DNA of 64,000 nt from Microcaldota archaeon (GCA_021816895.1 JAKAWW010000001.1:1-64000); one strand, 5' to 3'. Numbered from the stretch's first letter, positions 1-8,113 are shown. Numbers and translations are program-made. The notes: generated from the letters alone by a model not told the origin.

Positions 1-192
1 GAATTTGTAAATGTGGTGAAAAAGTTTCCTAGTATATTGAGCCTTGGGGAGGAAAACATAGAAAGAAAAAGGGCATACTTTGGATTTGCAAAGGAAGAAT
101 TTGTAAATGTGGTGAAAAAGTTTCCTAATATATTGGGCCTTGGAGAGGAAAATATTGAAAGAAGAAGGGAGTTTCTTGGATTAGACATAGAA
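1..192 (+). repeat. 96-bp in-frame tandem duplication
   Basis: Bases 1-96 and 97-192 are two copies of a 96-bp (32-codon) unit. The first about 70 bases of each differ at only a few positions, while the last 25 diverge more. The near-identity at DNA level shows a recent internal duplication of one mTERF-like repeat. More copies may lie upstream of the window. Confidence 0.85.
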
Positions 193-576
193 AGATTTTC
201 CAAACTTGTATTTAGAATACCTTCGATTCTTGGTTTTAGCGAAGATAATCTTGAGAGACGGTTTGATTGGTATAAGAGGCACTTCGGGATAGGAAAAGAG
301 GAGCTTGTTGCTCGGCTTGAAGAAAAGCCGCCGTTGTATTTCAATCTATTTAGCAGTTCTTTTTACACGCGGGTGCTTCTTAGAGCTAAGACCGTGACCG
401 CCAATGGCAAAGTGCTCAACGACGTAAGAGATCTTGCATCAATCCTTTGGTTTAATGAACAGGAGTTCTTGGAGAAGCGCAGCAATGGCATACGCACAGA
501 GGAATACGAGATGCTTAAGCATATCGCAAGGGTAACTGATGAGGCTAACAAACAGAGATCTAAGATAAGGCAATAA
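1..576 (+). CDS. mTERF-like repeat protein (5' end outside window)
   Basis: The frame is open from the first base, so the N-terminus lies upstream; 191 residues are visible. It is built of 32-35-residue repeats. Each has a proline followed by an Ile/Leu-Leu pair, an acidic N-I/L-E-R turn and a Phe/Tyr-x-Gly segment: KKFPSILSLGEENIERKR, KKFPNILGLGEENIERRR, FRIPSILGFSEDNLERR, then a degenerate fourth unit. The register of Pro, Leu, Glu-Asn-Leu and a following Leu-Gly resembles mTERF helical repeats, known from organelle nucleic-acid-binding proteins. The family match is by eye. The C-terminal 60 residues are basic and may be a cap. Function in an archaeon is unknown; nucleic-acid binding is inferred from the fold only. 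Confidence 0.6.
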   Translation, partial: EFVNVVKKFPSILSLGEENIERKRAYFGFAKEEFVNVVKKFPNILGLGEENIERRREFLGLDIERFSKLVFRIPSILGFSEDNLERRFDWYKRHFGIGKEELVARLEEKPPLYFNLFSSSFYTRVLLRAKTVTANGKVLNDVRDLASILWFNEQEFLEKRSNGIRTEEYEMLKHIARVTDEANKQRSKIRQ

Positions 577-612
577 GGCGGGCAAAACAGCAAATCCAAT
601 AGCATCTTTTCA

Positions 613-1785
613 TCATGCGTCGTAGATATCAATTATCGCGCGTGCAACGAACATTTTTGGACGCTTTGCTTTTCCTGATCCAGCTTGCTGCAGAATCCCC
701 AGTCTTACAGCTTCGTATACGGAAGCCTTGGCCGCCGGGTAGCTCACCTTCATTATCCTGGCAGCCATCGGTATTGTGATTATGGGGTGCACGAAAAGCG
801 CATCTGCCAGCTTCATGGCCGTGGCACGGCCTGTTCCTTTAAGCCTGGCGGCAATTTCCTTATGGTATTCGAAAAGCTTTGACGACTTTGAGAGCGCGCT
901 TTCAGACTGCTCTATAACTCCTTTAGTGAAGAATTTTACCCATTCGGCGTACTTGCCTGACGTGCTTGTTTCTAGCAAACGGCGATAGTACTCATTTCTG
1001 TTTCTCTCGAAATATGCACTCATGTACAGCAGCGGCTGCGAAAGCTCGCCGTATTTTATCAGGTAAAGCATTATTAGCAATCTGCCTATCCTTCCGTTGC
1101 CATCAAGGAATGGATGTATCGCCTCGAATTGGTAGTGCATCAGCGCAACCTTCACAAGGCTTGGCATCTCGCCGCTTGACATGTAGTCAAAAAGGTTTTC
1201 GAGCAATTCCTTGACCATGCTTGCTTTTGGCGGAACATAAACTGCTTCATCTATGCCAGGAAAGCCTTCGCGCGACATGTAGTTTTGCACTTCGCGTATC
1301 GTGCCAGGCTTTTCGCGCTCTCCCCTTACGTGCCTAAGAAGCAACGAGTGCAGTTCTGTTACTAAGCCCATGTCTATATCCCTGCCTTGCCTTATCATCT
1401 CTATGCCGTGCTCCTGCGTAGCAATGTAGTTCAGCACTTCAAGCAGGTCGCCCTTGGCTTCGCTCTCCTTAAAGCCAAGTTTGGCTTCAGCTTCAAGCAC
1501 GTCGTGCAGCGTGCTTACTGTGCCCTCGATCTTGGAGCTCAGCACAGCTTCCTTCCTCATGTAAGGGCGTATGAACAAGTAAGGCGAAAAGCCAACGGTT
1601 TCCTCAAACTTGGACCCTAATGCTTTCAGCTCGCCGAGGGCCTCGCTGGCTTGCAGGAGGAGTCCAAGCAGCTCTCTGTCAATATCAATATTTACGGGAA
1701 GCGCTGCAGGTACGAAATAGTAGTAGCCATTGGCTTCGTCTTTCACAAGTCTGCCAAGGGTGCCACTGAAAGATGGCGGATCCAT
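613..1785 (-). CDS. Fic family protein (AMP transferase) with C-terminal winged helix
   Basis: 390 residues. The Fic signature HPFLDGNGRIGRLL lies near residue 225; His is the catalytic base and the GNGR loop binds nucleotide phosphates. An N-terminal S-S-K-I-E-G (residues 83-88) fits the inhibitory helix motif S/T-x-x-x-E-G/N, so the enzyme is probably self-inhibited. The N-terminal part fits the Fic N-terminal domain, and the last 60 residues look like a DNA-binding winged helix. The family usually transfers AMP to protein hydroxyls; the target cannot be told. A TATA-like element (tatttaaac, about 1821-1829) lies 25-30 bases before a probable start of transcription close to the ATG at 1785. 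Confidence 0.9.
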   Translation of the reverse strand: MDPPSFSGTLGRLVKDEANGYYYFVPAALPVNIDIDRELLGLLLQASEALGELKALGSKFEETVGFSPYLFIRPYMRKEAVLSSKIEGTVSTLHDVLEAEAKLGFKESEAKGDLLEVLNYIATQEHGIEMIRQGRDIDMGLVTELHSLLLRHVRGEREKPGTIREVQNYMSREGFPGIDEAVYVPPKASMVKELLENLFDYMSSGEMPSLVKVALMHYQFEAIHPFLDGNGRIGRLLIMLYLIKYGELSQPLLYMSAYFERNRNEYYRRLLETSTSGKYAEWVKFFTKGVIEQSESALSKSSKLFEYHKEIAARLKGTGRATAMKLADALFVHPIITIPMAARIMKVSYPAAKASVYEAVRLGILQQAGSGKAKRPKMFVARAIIDIYDA

Positions 1786-2184
1786 AAATTCATCTCATTA
1801 TTAAATATTACACAGTAAAGTTTAAATACCTTCATTTGAATTAAATAAATATAAAAATAGTTTAATTTAGTAATGCATTATTAAAGGCAATTCAATAGTT
1901 AACTGATCAATTAAACTTTTGGCGTTTTAGTTTAATCAGTTATGCCATACCTTCTCTTTTTGATATTACGCTGTTTTGCGGTTTGAAACACAGACAAACA
2001 GAGAGAATGCAGCGTTCAGCTTGTGTGCCAAAATGAGCATGCAGGCAAGATGGAAATATGCTACTGGAAGGATCCAGCTTCAAGTACATGGGATTGATAA
2101 CTGCAGAGGGAAGAAATTATGTATATCTTTCCATCTATATCACACAATAATTACCTTATTATTTTTTGCCTCTCATTTTGAATT
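1786..2184. other. AT-rich intergenic region with TTTAAT-type repeats
   Basis: About 400 bases without a convincing gene between the divergent Fic and DUF488 genes. It holds the Fic promoter at its left end. Between about 1855 and 1945 the motif TAGTTTAAT occurs twice, with several ATTAAA/TTTAAT elements that could be operators. A possible 70-codon frame at 1976 lacks a ribosome-binding site and family resemblance and is not called. Confidence 0.5.
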
Positions 2185-2736
2185 ATGAAAAGCAGGGAGA
2201 TATTCACAATAGGCTATTCACTGTACAGGCCAAAGGATTTCATAGAGATACTGAAGAACAACAGCGTGAATATGCTTGTTGACATTCGCACAATACCAAG
2301 GTCTAGGCACAGGCCAGAATTCAACAAAGATGCCTTAAGATCCTTGCTCAAGAGGCACAAGATTGGCTACATGCACTTCAAGGAGCTTGGCGGCCTCAGG
2401 AAGCCTAGCAAGGATTCCATAAACACAGCATGGATAAACGAAAGCTTTCGCGGCTTTGCAGACTACATGCAAACCAGGGAATTCAAGGCAGCGCTGAGCA
2501 AGCTAGTCAAGCTTGCCAAAAAGAAGAACATAGTGCTGATGTGCGCTGAGGGCAATCCGTTCAGGTGCCACAGGTCGCTCATTGCTGATGCGCTTACTAT
2601 CAAAGGCTTCAATGTATTTGAGATAAGGAAGAAAAGCAGGACGGAGCACAAGCTTACGGGCTTTGCAAAGGTCAGCAAAGGTGTTATAACTTATCCAAGC
2701 AAAGGCGGCAACGAAAGCCCAAAGCGGGCAGTATAG
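2185..2736 (+). CDS. DUF488 family protein
   Basis: 183 residues with the DUF488 hallmarks. The N-terminus is IFTIGYS, then VDIRTIPRS near residue 33, the FKELGG block near residue 68, and LMCAEGNPFRCHR near residue 120, where the Cys-Ala-Glu and Cys-His-Arg residues are the conserved presumed active-site cluster. Biochemical function of the family is not established. The ATG follows a TTATTATTTTTT stretch with almost no leader. The last 25 codons and 22 bases beyond the stop are duplicated at 3332-3432. Confidence 0.9.
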   Translation: MKSREIFTIGYSLYRPKDFIEILKNNSVNMLVDIRTIPRSRHRPEFNKDALRSLLKRHKIGYMHFKELGGLRKPSKDSINTAWINESFRGFADYMQTREFKAALSKLVKLAKKKNIVLMCAEGNPFRCHRSLIADALTIKGFNVFEIRKKSRTEHKLTGFAKVSKGVITYPSKGGNESPKRAV

Positions 2737-2758
2737 GCATATTTGAGAAAACAGCCCC
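2658..2758 (+). repeat. Tail repeat of the DUF488 gene, first copy
   Basis: This 101-base stretch spans the last 25 codons, the stop and 22 bases beyond. It recurs at 3332-3432 in the same orientation with about nine differences counted by eye. Sequence outside both ends is unrelated. Confidence 0.9.
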
Positions 2759-2822
2759 GTAAATATCCACTGATGCCGGCAAAGTCAGAAGCGTTAAATA
2801 GTTTTTATTTCAAAGGCTTATT

Positions 2823-3072
2823 ATGGAAATTAGGTTTGCAGGAAAAACAATAGTGATGCGCGGCAAGGAGCTTGCTTGGCATTTCAAGCGTTTTCATATC
2901 GCCGCTAGAGCTGCAGATAGCGTATAAGCTTTACCTTGGCAGCGATAAAGACTATGAGGATGCAAGATACCTTTATAAGCTTCTTTTGCAGCATATAGAT
3001 ACTAAGAAATTGAAGCATTTTATAAGCATTCTTGGGGTTGGCAGAGAAGCAAGGAAGGTGCTGGGTGTATAG
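2823..3072 (+). pseudogene. Frameshifted remnant of an archaeal nucleotidyltransferase-type protein
   Basis: An ATG at 2823 opens 16 codons (MEIRFAGKTIVMRGKE). The homologous-looking continuation is in the next frame from about 2872: L-G-I-S-S-V-F-I-S-P-L-E-L-Q-I-A-Y-K-L, then G-S-D-K-D-Y-E-D-A-R. The SPLELQIAYKL and D-x-EDAR-x-LY pattern is the usual C-terminal half of a common archaeal nucleotidyltransferase family, so both a one-base shift and loss of the N-terminal catalytic part are visible. It ends at TAG 3072, one base before the next gene. A TATA-like element (gttaaatag, about 2793) precedes it, so the remnant may still be transcribed as leader for the next gene. Confidence 0.6.
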
Positions 3073-3073
3073 T

Positions 3074-3259
3074 ATGAACAGGAAGCTTGCTGCAATGCTC
3101 AAAGAAGAAAAGAGGCGCAACCTGCTGGGAAACCTTCACTATATCGACTTGTATGCGGAGTATGTAAAGAAAGCGCCAAACAGGGAGTGGAGCCACAGGC
3201 AGAGCGTTTTCATAAACAGCATTTATAGAACCATTCCAAAAAAGGTAAAGATAGTTTAG
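3074..3259 (+). CDS. Small basic protein, partner of the nucleotidyltransferase remnant
   Basis: 61 residues from the ATG at 3074, which directly follows the TAG of the broken upstream gene. It is Lys/Arg rich (KEEKRRNLLGN, then aromatic IDLYAEYVKKAP and NREWSHRQ). I recognise no characterised domain. The one-base spacing implies cotranscription and translational coupling with the nucleotidyltransferase remnant. A toxin-antitoxin-like or regulatory pair would be a guess. Confidence 0.5.
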   Translation: MNRKLAAMLKEEKRRNLLGNLHYIDLYAEYVKKAPNREWSHRQSVFINSIYRTIPKKVKIV

Positions 3260-3331
3260 ATTTGCATTTTTCGGTGCCGCTTGTCGCCTTTTCCAGGTTT
3301 ATGCTTCCCTATGTCACGCGATATTTGAAGC

Positions 3332-3432
3332 GGGCTTTGCAAAGGTCAGCAAAGGCATTATAACTTATCCTGGCAAAGGCGGCAACAGAAGCCCAAAGAA
3401 GACAGTATAGGCATATTTGAGAAAACAGCCCC
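3332..3432 (+). pseudogene. Displaced 3' fragment of a DUF488 gene
   Basis: Second copy of the DUF488 tail. The frame is still open (GFAKVSKGIITYP, ending in the stop at 3408-3410) but has no start or upstream part. Relative to 2658-2758 there are nine base changes and five residue changes, so it came from a diverged homolog rather than a very recent local copy. It lies between the 61-residue gene and the end of the convergent ATPase gene. The repeat pair brackets the nucleotidyltransferase operon. Confidence 0.85.
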
Positions 3433-3526
3433 ATATCTCTCCCCACCAGTTTTCTTCATCGCGATTATTTGAGGCCTTACTCGCTGTATCCTTTTCAAAA
3501 ATTACCCAACTAATCTCAAAATTATC

Positions 3527-4795
3527 TCATTCGAGGAGCCACTTCCACAGGGGAACAAAAGATATCGCGTGGCCGTTTATGCGCTCGTTTGCTTCATAGT
3601 CAAGCGTGATTATGAGCAAATTGTCGCAACGCAGCTCCTTCCCAGCTTCTATGATGTTTGCTATTTCCCTCTCTTTTATCTCTTCCAAAGAAGATGCGTT
3701 AGTAACTTGGATAAGCTGGTTCACCTTTTCACCTGTTTTTATGACGAAATCTACCTCGTGCTGTCTGTGATCTTTCCAATAGTACATATTGAAATTGCGC
3801 CCAGCAGCGCTCCTGCGCTTAATCTCTATAGCAACGCACGTTTCCATCAGCCTCGAAAGGTTATTGTCGCTGCTGAAGCCTAGCAGATTGACAAGCCCGG
3901 TGTCTATTGCAAAGCCCTTTTTAGGCGCAATCGCCATATTTTTAAGCTTGTGGGAAAACCTCTCAGCAGCGAATATTAGATATGCATCTTCCATGTACTT
4001 TACCCAGTTAGTAATGGTTATCTGGTTCTTAACCTGGGTTATTCTTCTCAAAGAAGAGTATGTGAATTCCTGCGAAGAGTTGCTTATCAAGAACCTCGCA
4101 ATCTGCCTTAGCGCTTCTGCATTTTTTATCTTATGCCTCTGTATAATGTCCCTGTTGATTATATCGTTGTAAATGCTCTCCAGGGAAGCCCTTCCATACT
4201 TGAAAAATTCAGGGAAGCCGCCGTTGTTAAGGTATTCAAGCATAAGCCTGTTCATATTTGCGCGCTCCTGCGTAGTGAGCGTGCTTCCAACGCTTACATT
4301 TTTGTACCTGAGGAATTCTGAAAAGCTGAATGGATATAGCGTAAAGTCAATATGCCTGCCAGTAAGCCTTGTTGCGAGCTCGCCGCTGAGCAGCTTGGAG
4401 TTGGAGCCGGTGACTATGACGCGCTTTGTTTCTCTGAGCCTGCCTACAAAGGGCTCCCAGCCTTCTATGTTCTGGATTTCATCTAGTATTAAATTGCCCA
4501 GATCGTTGCCATAGAGCTCGTAGAATGCCTGAAGCACCAAGTTCAGGTCATTGGCCTTCATGCCTAGCAGTCTTTCGTCGTCGAAGTTAATGTAGCCGTG
4601 CTTTTGGCCCTTGAAAAGCTGCATTGCAAGCGTCGACTTGCCGCTGCGCCGCACCCCGAGTATGAATAACGCAACATTAGACTTAAGGTAATCTTCAAGC
4701 TTGGCGTCTCTCTCTATTATGTGCTCATTGCCAAGCCTCTGCTCTATCATCTCCGCCTGCTCTTTTATTATTGTCTTGAGCATCTCCTTATCCAT
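3527..4795 (-). CDS. AAA-family ATPase with DUF4143-type C-terminal domain
   Basis: About 422 residues from the ATG at 4795; an upstream TTG at 4813 is less likely. Walker A is GVRRSGKST (residues 47-55) and Walker B is LILDEIQN near residue 105. The sensor-like segment is VIVTGSNSKLLSGE, followed by the arginine-rich LTGRHIDFTLYPFSFSEFL block typical of the AAA_14/DUF4143 family. The C-terminal part contains a PD-(D/E)xK-like core (HEVDFVIKTG, then IQVTNAS). Members are widespread in archaea and horizontally mobile; the cellular role is unknown. The start is preceded by a long leader carrying the palindrome at 4835-4859. Confidence 0.88.
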   Translation of the reverse strand: MDKEMLKTIIKEQAEMIEQRLGNEHIIERDAKLEDYLKSNVALFILGVRRSGKSTLAMQLFKGQKHGYINFDDERLLGMKANDLNLVLQAFYELYGNDLGNLILDEIQNIEGWEPFVGRLRETKRVIVTGSNSKLLSGELATRLTGRHIDFTLYPFSFSEFLRYKNVSVGSTLTTQERANMNRLMLEYLNNGGFPEFFKYGRASLESIYNDIINRDIIQRHKIKNAEALRQIARFLISNSSQEFTYSSLRRITQVKNQITITNWVKYMEDAYLIFAAERFSHKLKNMAIAPKKGFAIDTGLVNLLGFSSDNNLSRLMETCVAIEIKRRSAAGRNFNMYYWKDHRQHEVDFVIKTGEKVNQLIQVTNASSLEEIKEREIANIIEAGKELRCDNLLIITLDYEANERINGHAISFVPLWKWLLE

Positions 4796-4834
4796 GCAAC
4801 CATCTATTCGCAACTATTCTGGCTTCATTGCAAC

Positions 4835-4859
4835 CTGCTGCATACGTAGTATGCAGCAG
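4835..4859. promoter_or_regulatory. 25-nt perfect inverted repeat upstream of ATPase gene
   Basis: Two 11-base arms (ctgctgcatac / gtatgcagcag) are separated by three bases. The repeat lies 40-65 bases before the ATPase ATG and downstream of a TATA-like ttataaatat near 4935 on the minus strand, so it falls in the probable 5' leader. It is either an operator or an RNA hairpin. Confidence 0.6.
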
Positions 4860-5055
4860 TTACTATCTGGAGCGGTATTTTATGCATTTTGCTAGCATAA
4901 TGCAATTTATTGTTATATAGTATACTATATGATATTTATAAAAAGCTTTGCATTACACTATATATAAGTATTGCAAAGTTGGATTGCGCAAGGTGCGCGA
5001 AGCCCAGAGAAACTTATGATATTATTCCCTTTGCTATCGGGTCACTCTACTATTT

Positions 5056-5208
5056 TTATTTTGAGAATACCCTTTTTGCCTCTTTCCAGACATCCCATGC
5101 GACTGCAAACGTTATTATCTCTTTTTCAGTGCCGTTTGTCGCCTTTTCTATGCCTATATGGTACTTGCGCTGCATATAGTCGAGGAATTCCTTGTCATAG
5201 TCGGCCAT
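5056..5208 (-). CDS. Small hypothetical protein (50 aa)
   Basis: Begins at the ATG at 5208 behind a good ribosome-binding site (GGTGGG, 4-9 bases upstream). A longer frame to 5337 has no such signal and overlaps the next gene's start. The protein is acidic-aromatic at the N-terminus (MADYDKEFLDYMQRKY) and ends in a Trp-rich helix (VAWDVWKEAKRVF). No family recognised. It is divergent from the uracil-DNA glycosylase gene with only 79 bases between starts. Confidence 0.5.
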   Translation of the reverse strand: MADYDKEFLDYMQRKYHIGIEKATNGTEKEIITFAVAWDVWKEAKRVFSK

Positions 5209-5287
5209 TTTCCCACCAATCACCAAATTCAATGTGCAGATATTTAATATTGCTTGAAAATGTGTTATACATTTCAGGAAAGATATT

Positions 5288-5809
5288 ATGATAAGGTACC
5301 TTGTGCCCAACAATGCAAAAATACTTTTCGTCGGCATAAACCCCCATTACGGCTCTTATGCAAGGGGCGTGCCTTTCTCCAACAACAAGACATTTTGGTA
5401 CAATCTTGCAAAATCAGGCATAATAAAAGAGCCGATAGAAAGGCTCAAAAGCGACAATAGCCTTAGGGATTTCTATTACGAAAAATTTGAAAGCTACGGC
5501 CTTGGCTTCACCAACCTTGTCGACAGGCCTTCGCATGATGTATCGCAGCTCAAAAAAGGCGAGGAGGCAAAAGGTATTGAAAGGCTCATAAGGATTGCAA
5601 GGGAAAAGAAGCCAAGGGTGTTGTGCTTTGTCGGCAGGATTACGTATGAGAAGTTCACGCATAAGAAGAAATTCGCCTTTGGCCTGCAACGCGAAAGGCT
5701 TTTCAATTCGTTGATCTTCGTTGCAAGGTTCCCAATAAGGGGGCCTTCAGACATAAGGATAAGGGAACTCAAAAGACTGAAGAAGATTGTGGCAGGCCCA
5801 GATTTATAA
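5288..5809 (+). CDS. Uracil/mismatch-specific DNA glycosylase (MUG/TDG-like)
   Basis: 173 residues. N-terminal ILFVGINPHYGSYARGVPF matches the G-I-N-P loop of the MUG/TDG group, where Asn activates water. N-K-T-F-W follows at the usual spacing, then GFTNLVDRPS. The C-terminal DNA-intercalating loop, usually P-N-P-S, appears as FPIRGPSD. It probably removes uracil or thymine from mispairs in base excision repair. Length fits the family. It overlaps the upstream region of the divergent 50-residue gene. Confidence 0.75.
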   Translation: MIRYLVPNNAKILFVGINPHYGSYARGVPFSNNKTFWYNLAKSGIIKEPIERLKSDNSLRDFYYEKFESYGLGFTNLVDRPSHDVSQLKKGEEAKGIERLIRIAREKKPRVLCFVGRITYEKFTHKKKFAFGLQRERLFNSLIFVARFPIRGPSDIRIRELKRLKKIVAGPDL

Positions 5810-5866
5810 AACATTTCGAAAAATTAGCTAACCTGAAGAACAAATTTTGGCATATGCCATAGCTGT

Positions 5867-7297
5867 CTATGCCTTTTCTTGCAACGCTTTTTCAATTGCT
5901 TCAAGGTCAAAGAGCAGAACATGCTCCTTTTCAGCAATTACCTTCATTTCTCCGGTAAATCCGCTCTTGCTGAAAAGCGCAAAATACTCATGCCTATCAT
6001 CGTTGTGCCACTGCACGAGCTTCGACTTTCTCTTGAGCTCATTATAGGCACTAATGCCAATTTTCTCGCTGCTCCATTTGCATTCCCCGAACAAAATGTC
6101 TTTGCTCTTCTCGTTCAGCGCAACTACGTCTATCTCCTCTTGGTTCATGCCTTTTGCTTTGCTAGGATCCCTTCCCCACCACCTGCCGATCTTTTCTGGC
6201 AAAAATGGGCAAATACCCGTAGTAGCAAGAAGCTCTTCAGCAAAAGATTCAAATCTCCTCTGCGCTAGAGATTCTATCAGTATTTTGCTCTCTTCCACAG
6301 CTTCGCTTAGCCTATTGTTTTGGGCATAGCGCATTACTCTGCTAAGTACATTGGCCCAGAAAATTGCAAAGCTGTTTTTAGCTATATAGCTTATCTTTTT
6401 TGAGCGCAGGCGCTGCTCTTCAGTTACTGGCCACTCTTTTCCAATCATGCCTATGGTTTCCAGCAGGTCGAGATAGTAATAGAGGTTGCTTTGCGCAATA
6501 TGCGCCTTGCTTGCCATCTCGCTCGGCTTGTTTACCCCTTCTGCAATCAAGCCCAGGATTTCCACATATTTTGCATCTTTCTTTACCTCTTCTGAGAGAA
6601 GCAGGGAAGGCTCTGAGTAAAACTGGTCCGATGAAGAAAGAACGTGCATTAGCACATCATCGAAGCTTTTGGTCGATGCAAGCCCAGAGTAATAAGCGGG
6701 CACGCCACCGAAAATAAAATATGTATAAAGCTTATCCAAGAAGCCCAAGCTTGGCAAGAGCTGCGAAATGTGCTTGAAGGCAAGCTGCTTTAGGTTAAAC
6801 ACAAGGCTGGCCCTGCCATAAAGAGGCGCCGAATAGCTCGGCACCTCGCTTCGCATCATGCTTATGCTAGAGCCCGTAATGATTAGCACAAGCTTGCCGT
6901 TTGCGCTTAGGTACTGGTCCCAAGCCGATTGAAGCACAGAGGGCAATGCGGCGTTTAGCCTTGCAAGATAATGAAGCTCGTCTATTGCTACAAATAGCTT
7001 GCCATCGCCTTTGTAATCTGCAAGAAACCTGAAAAGGGCCAGCCAGTCTGTTGCACCATGCTCTGCTAGTATGGCGTTTCCTATTGCATTGCCAATCATC
7101 CTTGAGAAAATGCCAAGCTGCACGCTATCGCTCTCGCTCGTTGCTTGGTAATAAACTGCTTTTTTGCCTTTCAGGAACTCTCTCAAAAGCGAAGACTTTC
7201 CTATGCGCCTTGGCCCATATAAGATTACGAGGCTGCCCTCTTTTCTCTTTGCAACATCTTCAAGGCTTTTAAGCTCATTTTCGCGGTCTACAAACAT
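5867..7297 (-). CDS. Archaeal AAA ATPase with DUF234-type C-terminus
   Basis: 476 residues. The start MFVDRENELKSLE is the standard opening of archaeal Arch_ATPase proteins. Walker A is GPRRIGKSS (28-36), Walker B KLFVAIDELHYL near residue 120, and sensor VLIITGSSISMM near residue 143. A winged-helix segment (NKPSEMASKAHIAQSNLYYYL) follows. The C-terminus has a nuclease-like core (EEIDVVALN, then LFGECKWS) resembling the PD-(D/E)xK fold of DUF234. Role unknown; the family is expanded and mobile in archaea. It ends 57 bases from the stop of the convergent glycosylase gene. Confidence 0.88.
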   Translation of the reverse strand: MFVDRENELKSLEDVAKRKEGSLVILYGPRRIGKSSLLREFLKGKKAVYYQATSESDSVQLGIFSRMIGNAIGNAILAEHGATDWLALFRFLADYKGDGKLFVAIDELHYLARLNAALPSVLQSAWDQYLSANGKLVLIITGSSISMMRSEVPSYSAPLYGRASLVFNLKQLAFKHISQLLPSLGFLDKLYTYFIFGGVPAYYSGLASTKSFDDVLMHVLSSSDQFYSEPSLLLSEEVKKDAKYVEILGLIAEGVNKPSEMASKAHIAQSNLYYYLDLLETIGMIGKEWPVTEEQRLRSKKISYIAKNSFAIFWANVLSRVMRYAQNNRLSEAVEESKILIESLAQRRFESFAEELLATTGICPFLPEKIGRWWGRDPSKAKGMNQEEIDVVALNEKSKDILFGECKWSSEKIGISAYNELKRKSKLVQWHNDDRHEYFALFSKSGFTGEMKVIAEKEHVLLFDLEAIEKALQEKA

Positions 7298-7510
7298 GCA
7301 ATTACCTGCATGATTTAATCTTTATTATTTGTATCTTTATGAATTATTAATAAACATAAGATTAATAATCATTTGCTTAGCATACCATAGTTGCCCATGC
7401 CTTACCTATCTTATTTGTCGTTGAAAATAACATTATTCTCCATGGAATAATCATACACAGAATAATTATCCAACTTTGCCTCAAACCTGCTGGCAGGATC
7501 GGTAGCGTTC

Positions 7511-7849
7511 ATGCTTGCGCATTGGGGGCTTGCAAGCATAAGCCTTGGCACGGTGTTCATAGGCTGGTTCTTCGGATTCGTAATGATGAGGGTATTCGGC
7601 CTGAGCTATATGTTCGTGCCCGGATTCGCGCACGCGCGCTATGCTAGCTACAAGAGGGTTGCAATCGAATATGCATTTCTCAATATAGGCATAGTGGCAT
7701 TCATGGCATTCGGCTTTGCAAGCATGCACAAGGAAGCGCTTTACGGAGCAGCAATAGTCTTCGTTGGCATAGCAATGCACATCTACAACATGGCGGCGAT
7801 GCTCATCAGGAGAAGAAAACAGCAACCAAAGATAGCTTCACGGCCATAG
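7511..7849 (+). CDS. Integral membrane protein fragment or small membrane protein
   Basis: 112 residues with about three to four hydrophobic helices and a basic tail (IRRRKQQPK). The frame is open for 15 more hydrophobic codons before the ATG with no better start, so the first helix begins before the ATG. This suggests a 5'-truncated membrane protein. No family is recognised. Surrounding spacers are AT-rich with no clear promoter. Confidence 0.4.
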   Translation: MLAHWGLASISLGTVFIGWFFGFVMMRVFGLSYMFVPGFAHARYASYKRVAIEYAFLNIGIVAFMAFGFASMHKEALYGAAIVFVGIAMHIYNMAAMLIRRRKQQPKIASRP

Positions 7850-7907
7850 ATTCGATCAATAGACTGGGCAATCCTCTTAATGTAGCCAGGACCATCTGCA
7901 AAATGCA

Positions 7908-8024
7908 TCACAGCCCTTCCATGTTTATGATCCTCGAGTCAAGTGGGTCTAGCTTGAAAGGCTCCTGCTGGAGTTCCAGCGTATCAGCCACTGTTTGTTT
8001 CTTATACCATTTGGATAGATTCAT
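7908..8024 (-). CDS. Possible 38-residue small protein
   Basis: An ATG at 8024 opens MNLSKWYKKQTVADTL and continues to TGA at 7908. A TATA box (atttataaat, 8070-8079) lies about 50 bases upstream, and the same near-palindromic box can serve the FkbM gene on the other strand. The composition looks protein-like (amphipathic, Gln/Leu-rich), but there is no homolog I recognise. Tentative. Confidence 0.3.
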   Translation of the reverse strand: MNLSKWYKKQTVADTLELQQEPFKLDPLDSRIINMEGL

Positions 8025-8096
8025 TTTAGGGCAGTAATAGTACTAATCATCTGGTTAGTCGGAGCATCGCATTTATAAATTGTAATGCAAAAATAA

Positions 8097-8113
8097 CATT
8101 GCATTATGCAATG
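8097..8113. promoter_or_regulatory. Operator-like palindrome before FkbM gene
   Basis: cattgcat-t-atgcaatg has two 8-base arms around one base. It sits between the TATA box (8070-8079) and the GTG at 8122, over the expected transcription start. The half-site CATTGCA recurs in the palindrome at 18800-18813. Confidence 0.55.

Noticed and set aside
1976-2188. 70-codon frame upstream of DUF488
   Set aside because: No ribosome site or family likeness, and it runs into the DUF488 start.
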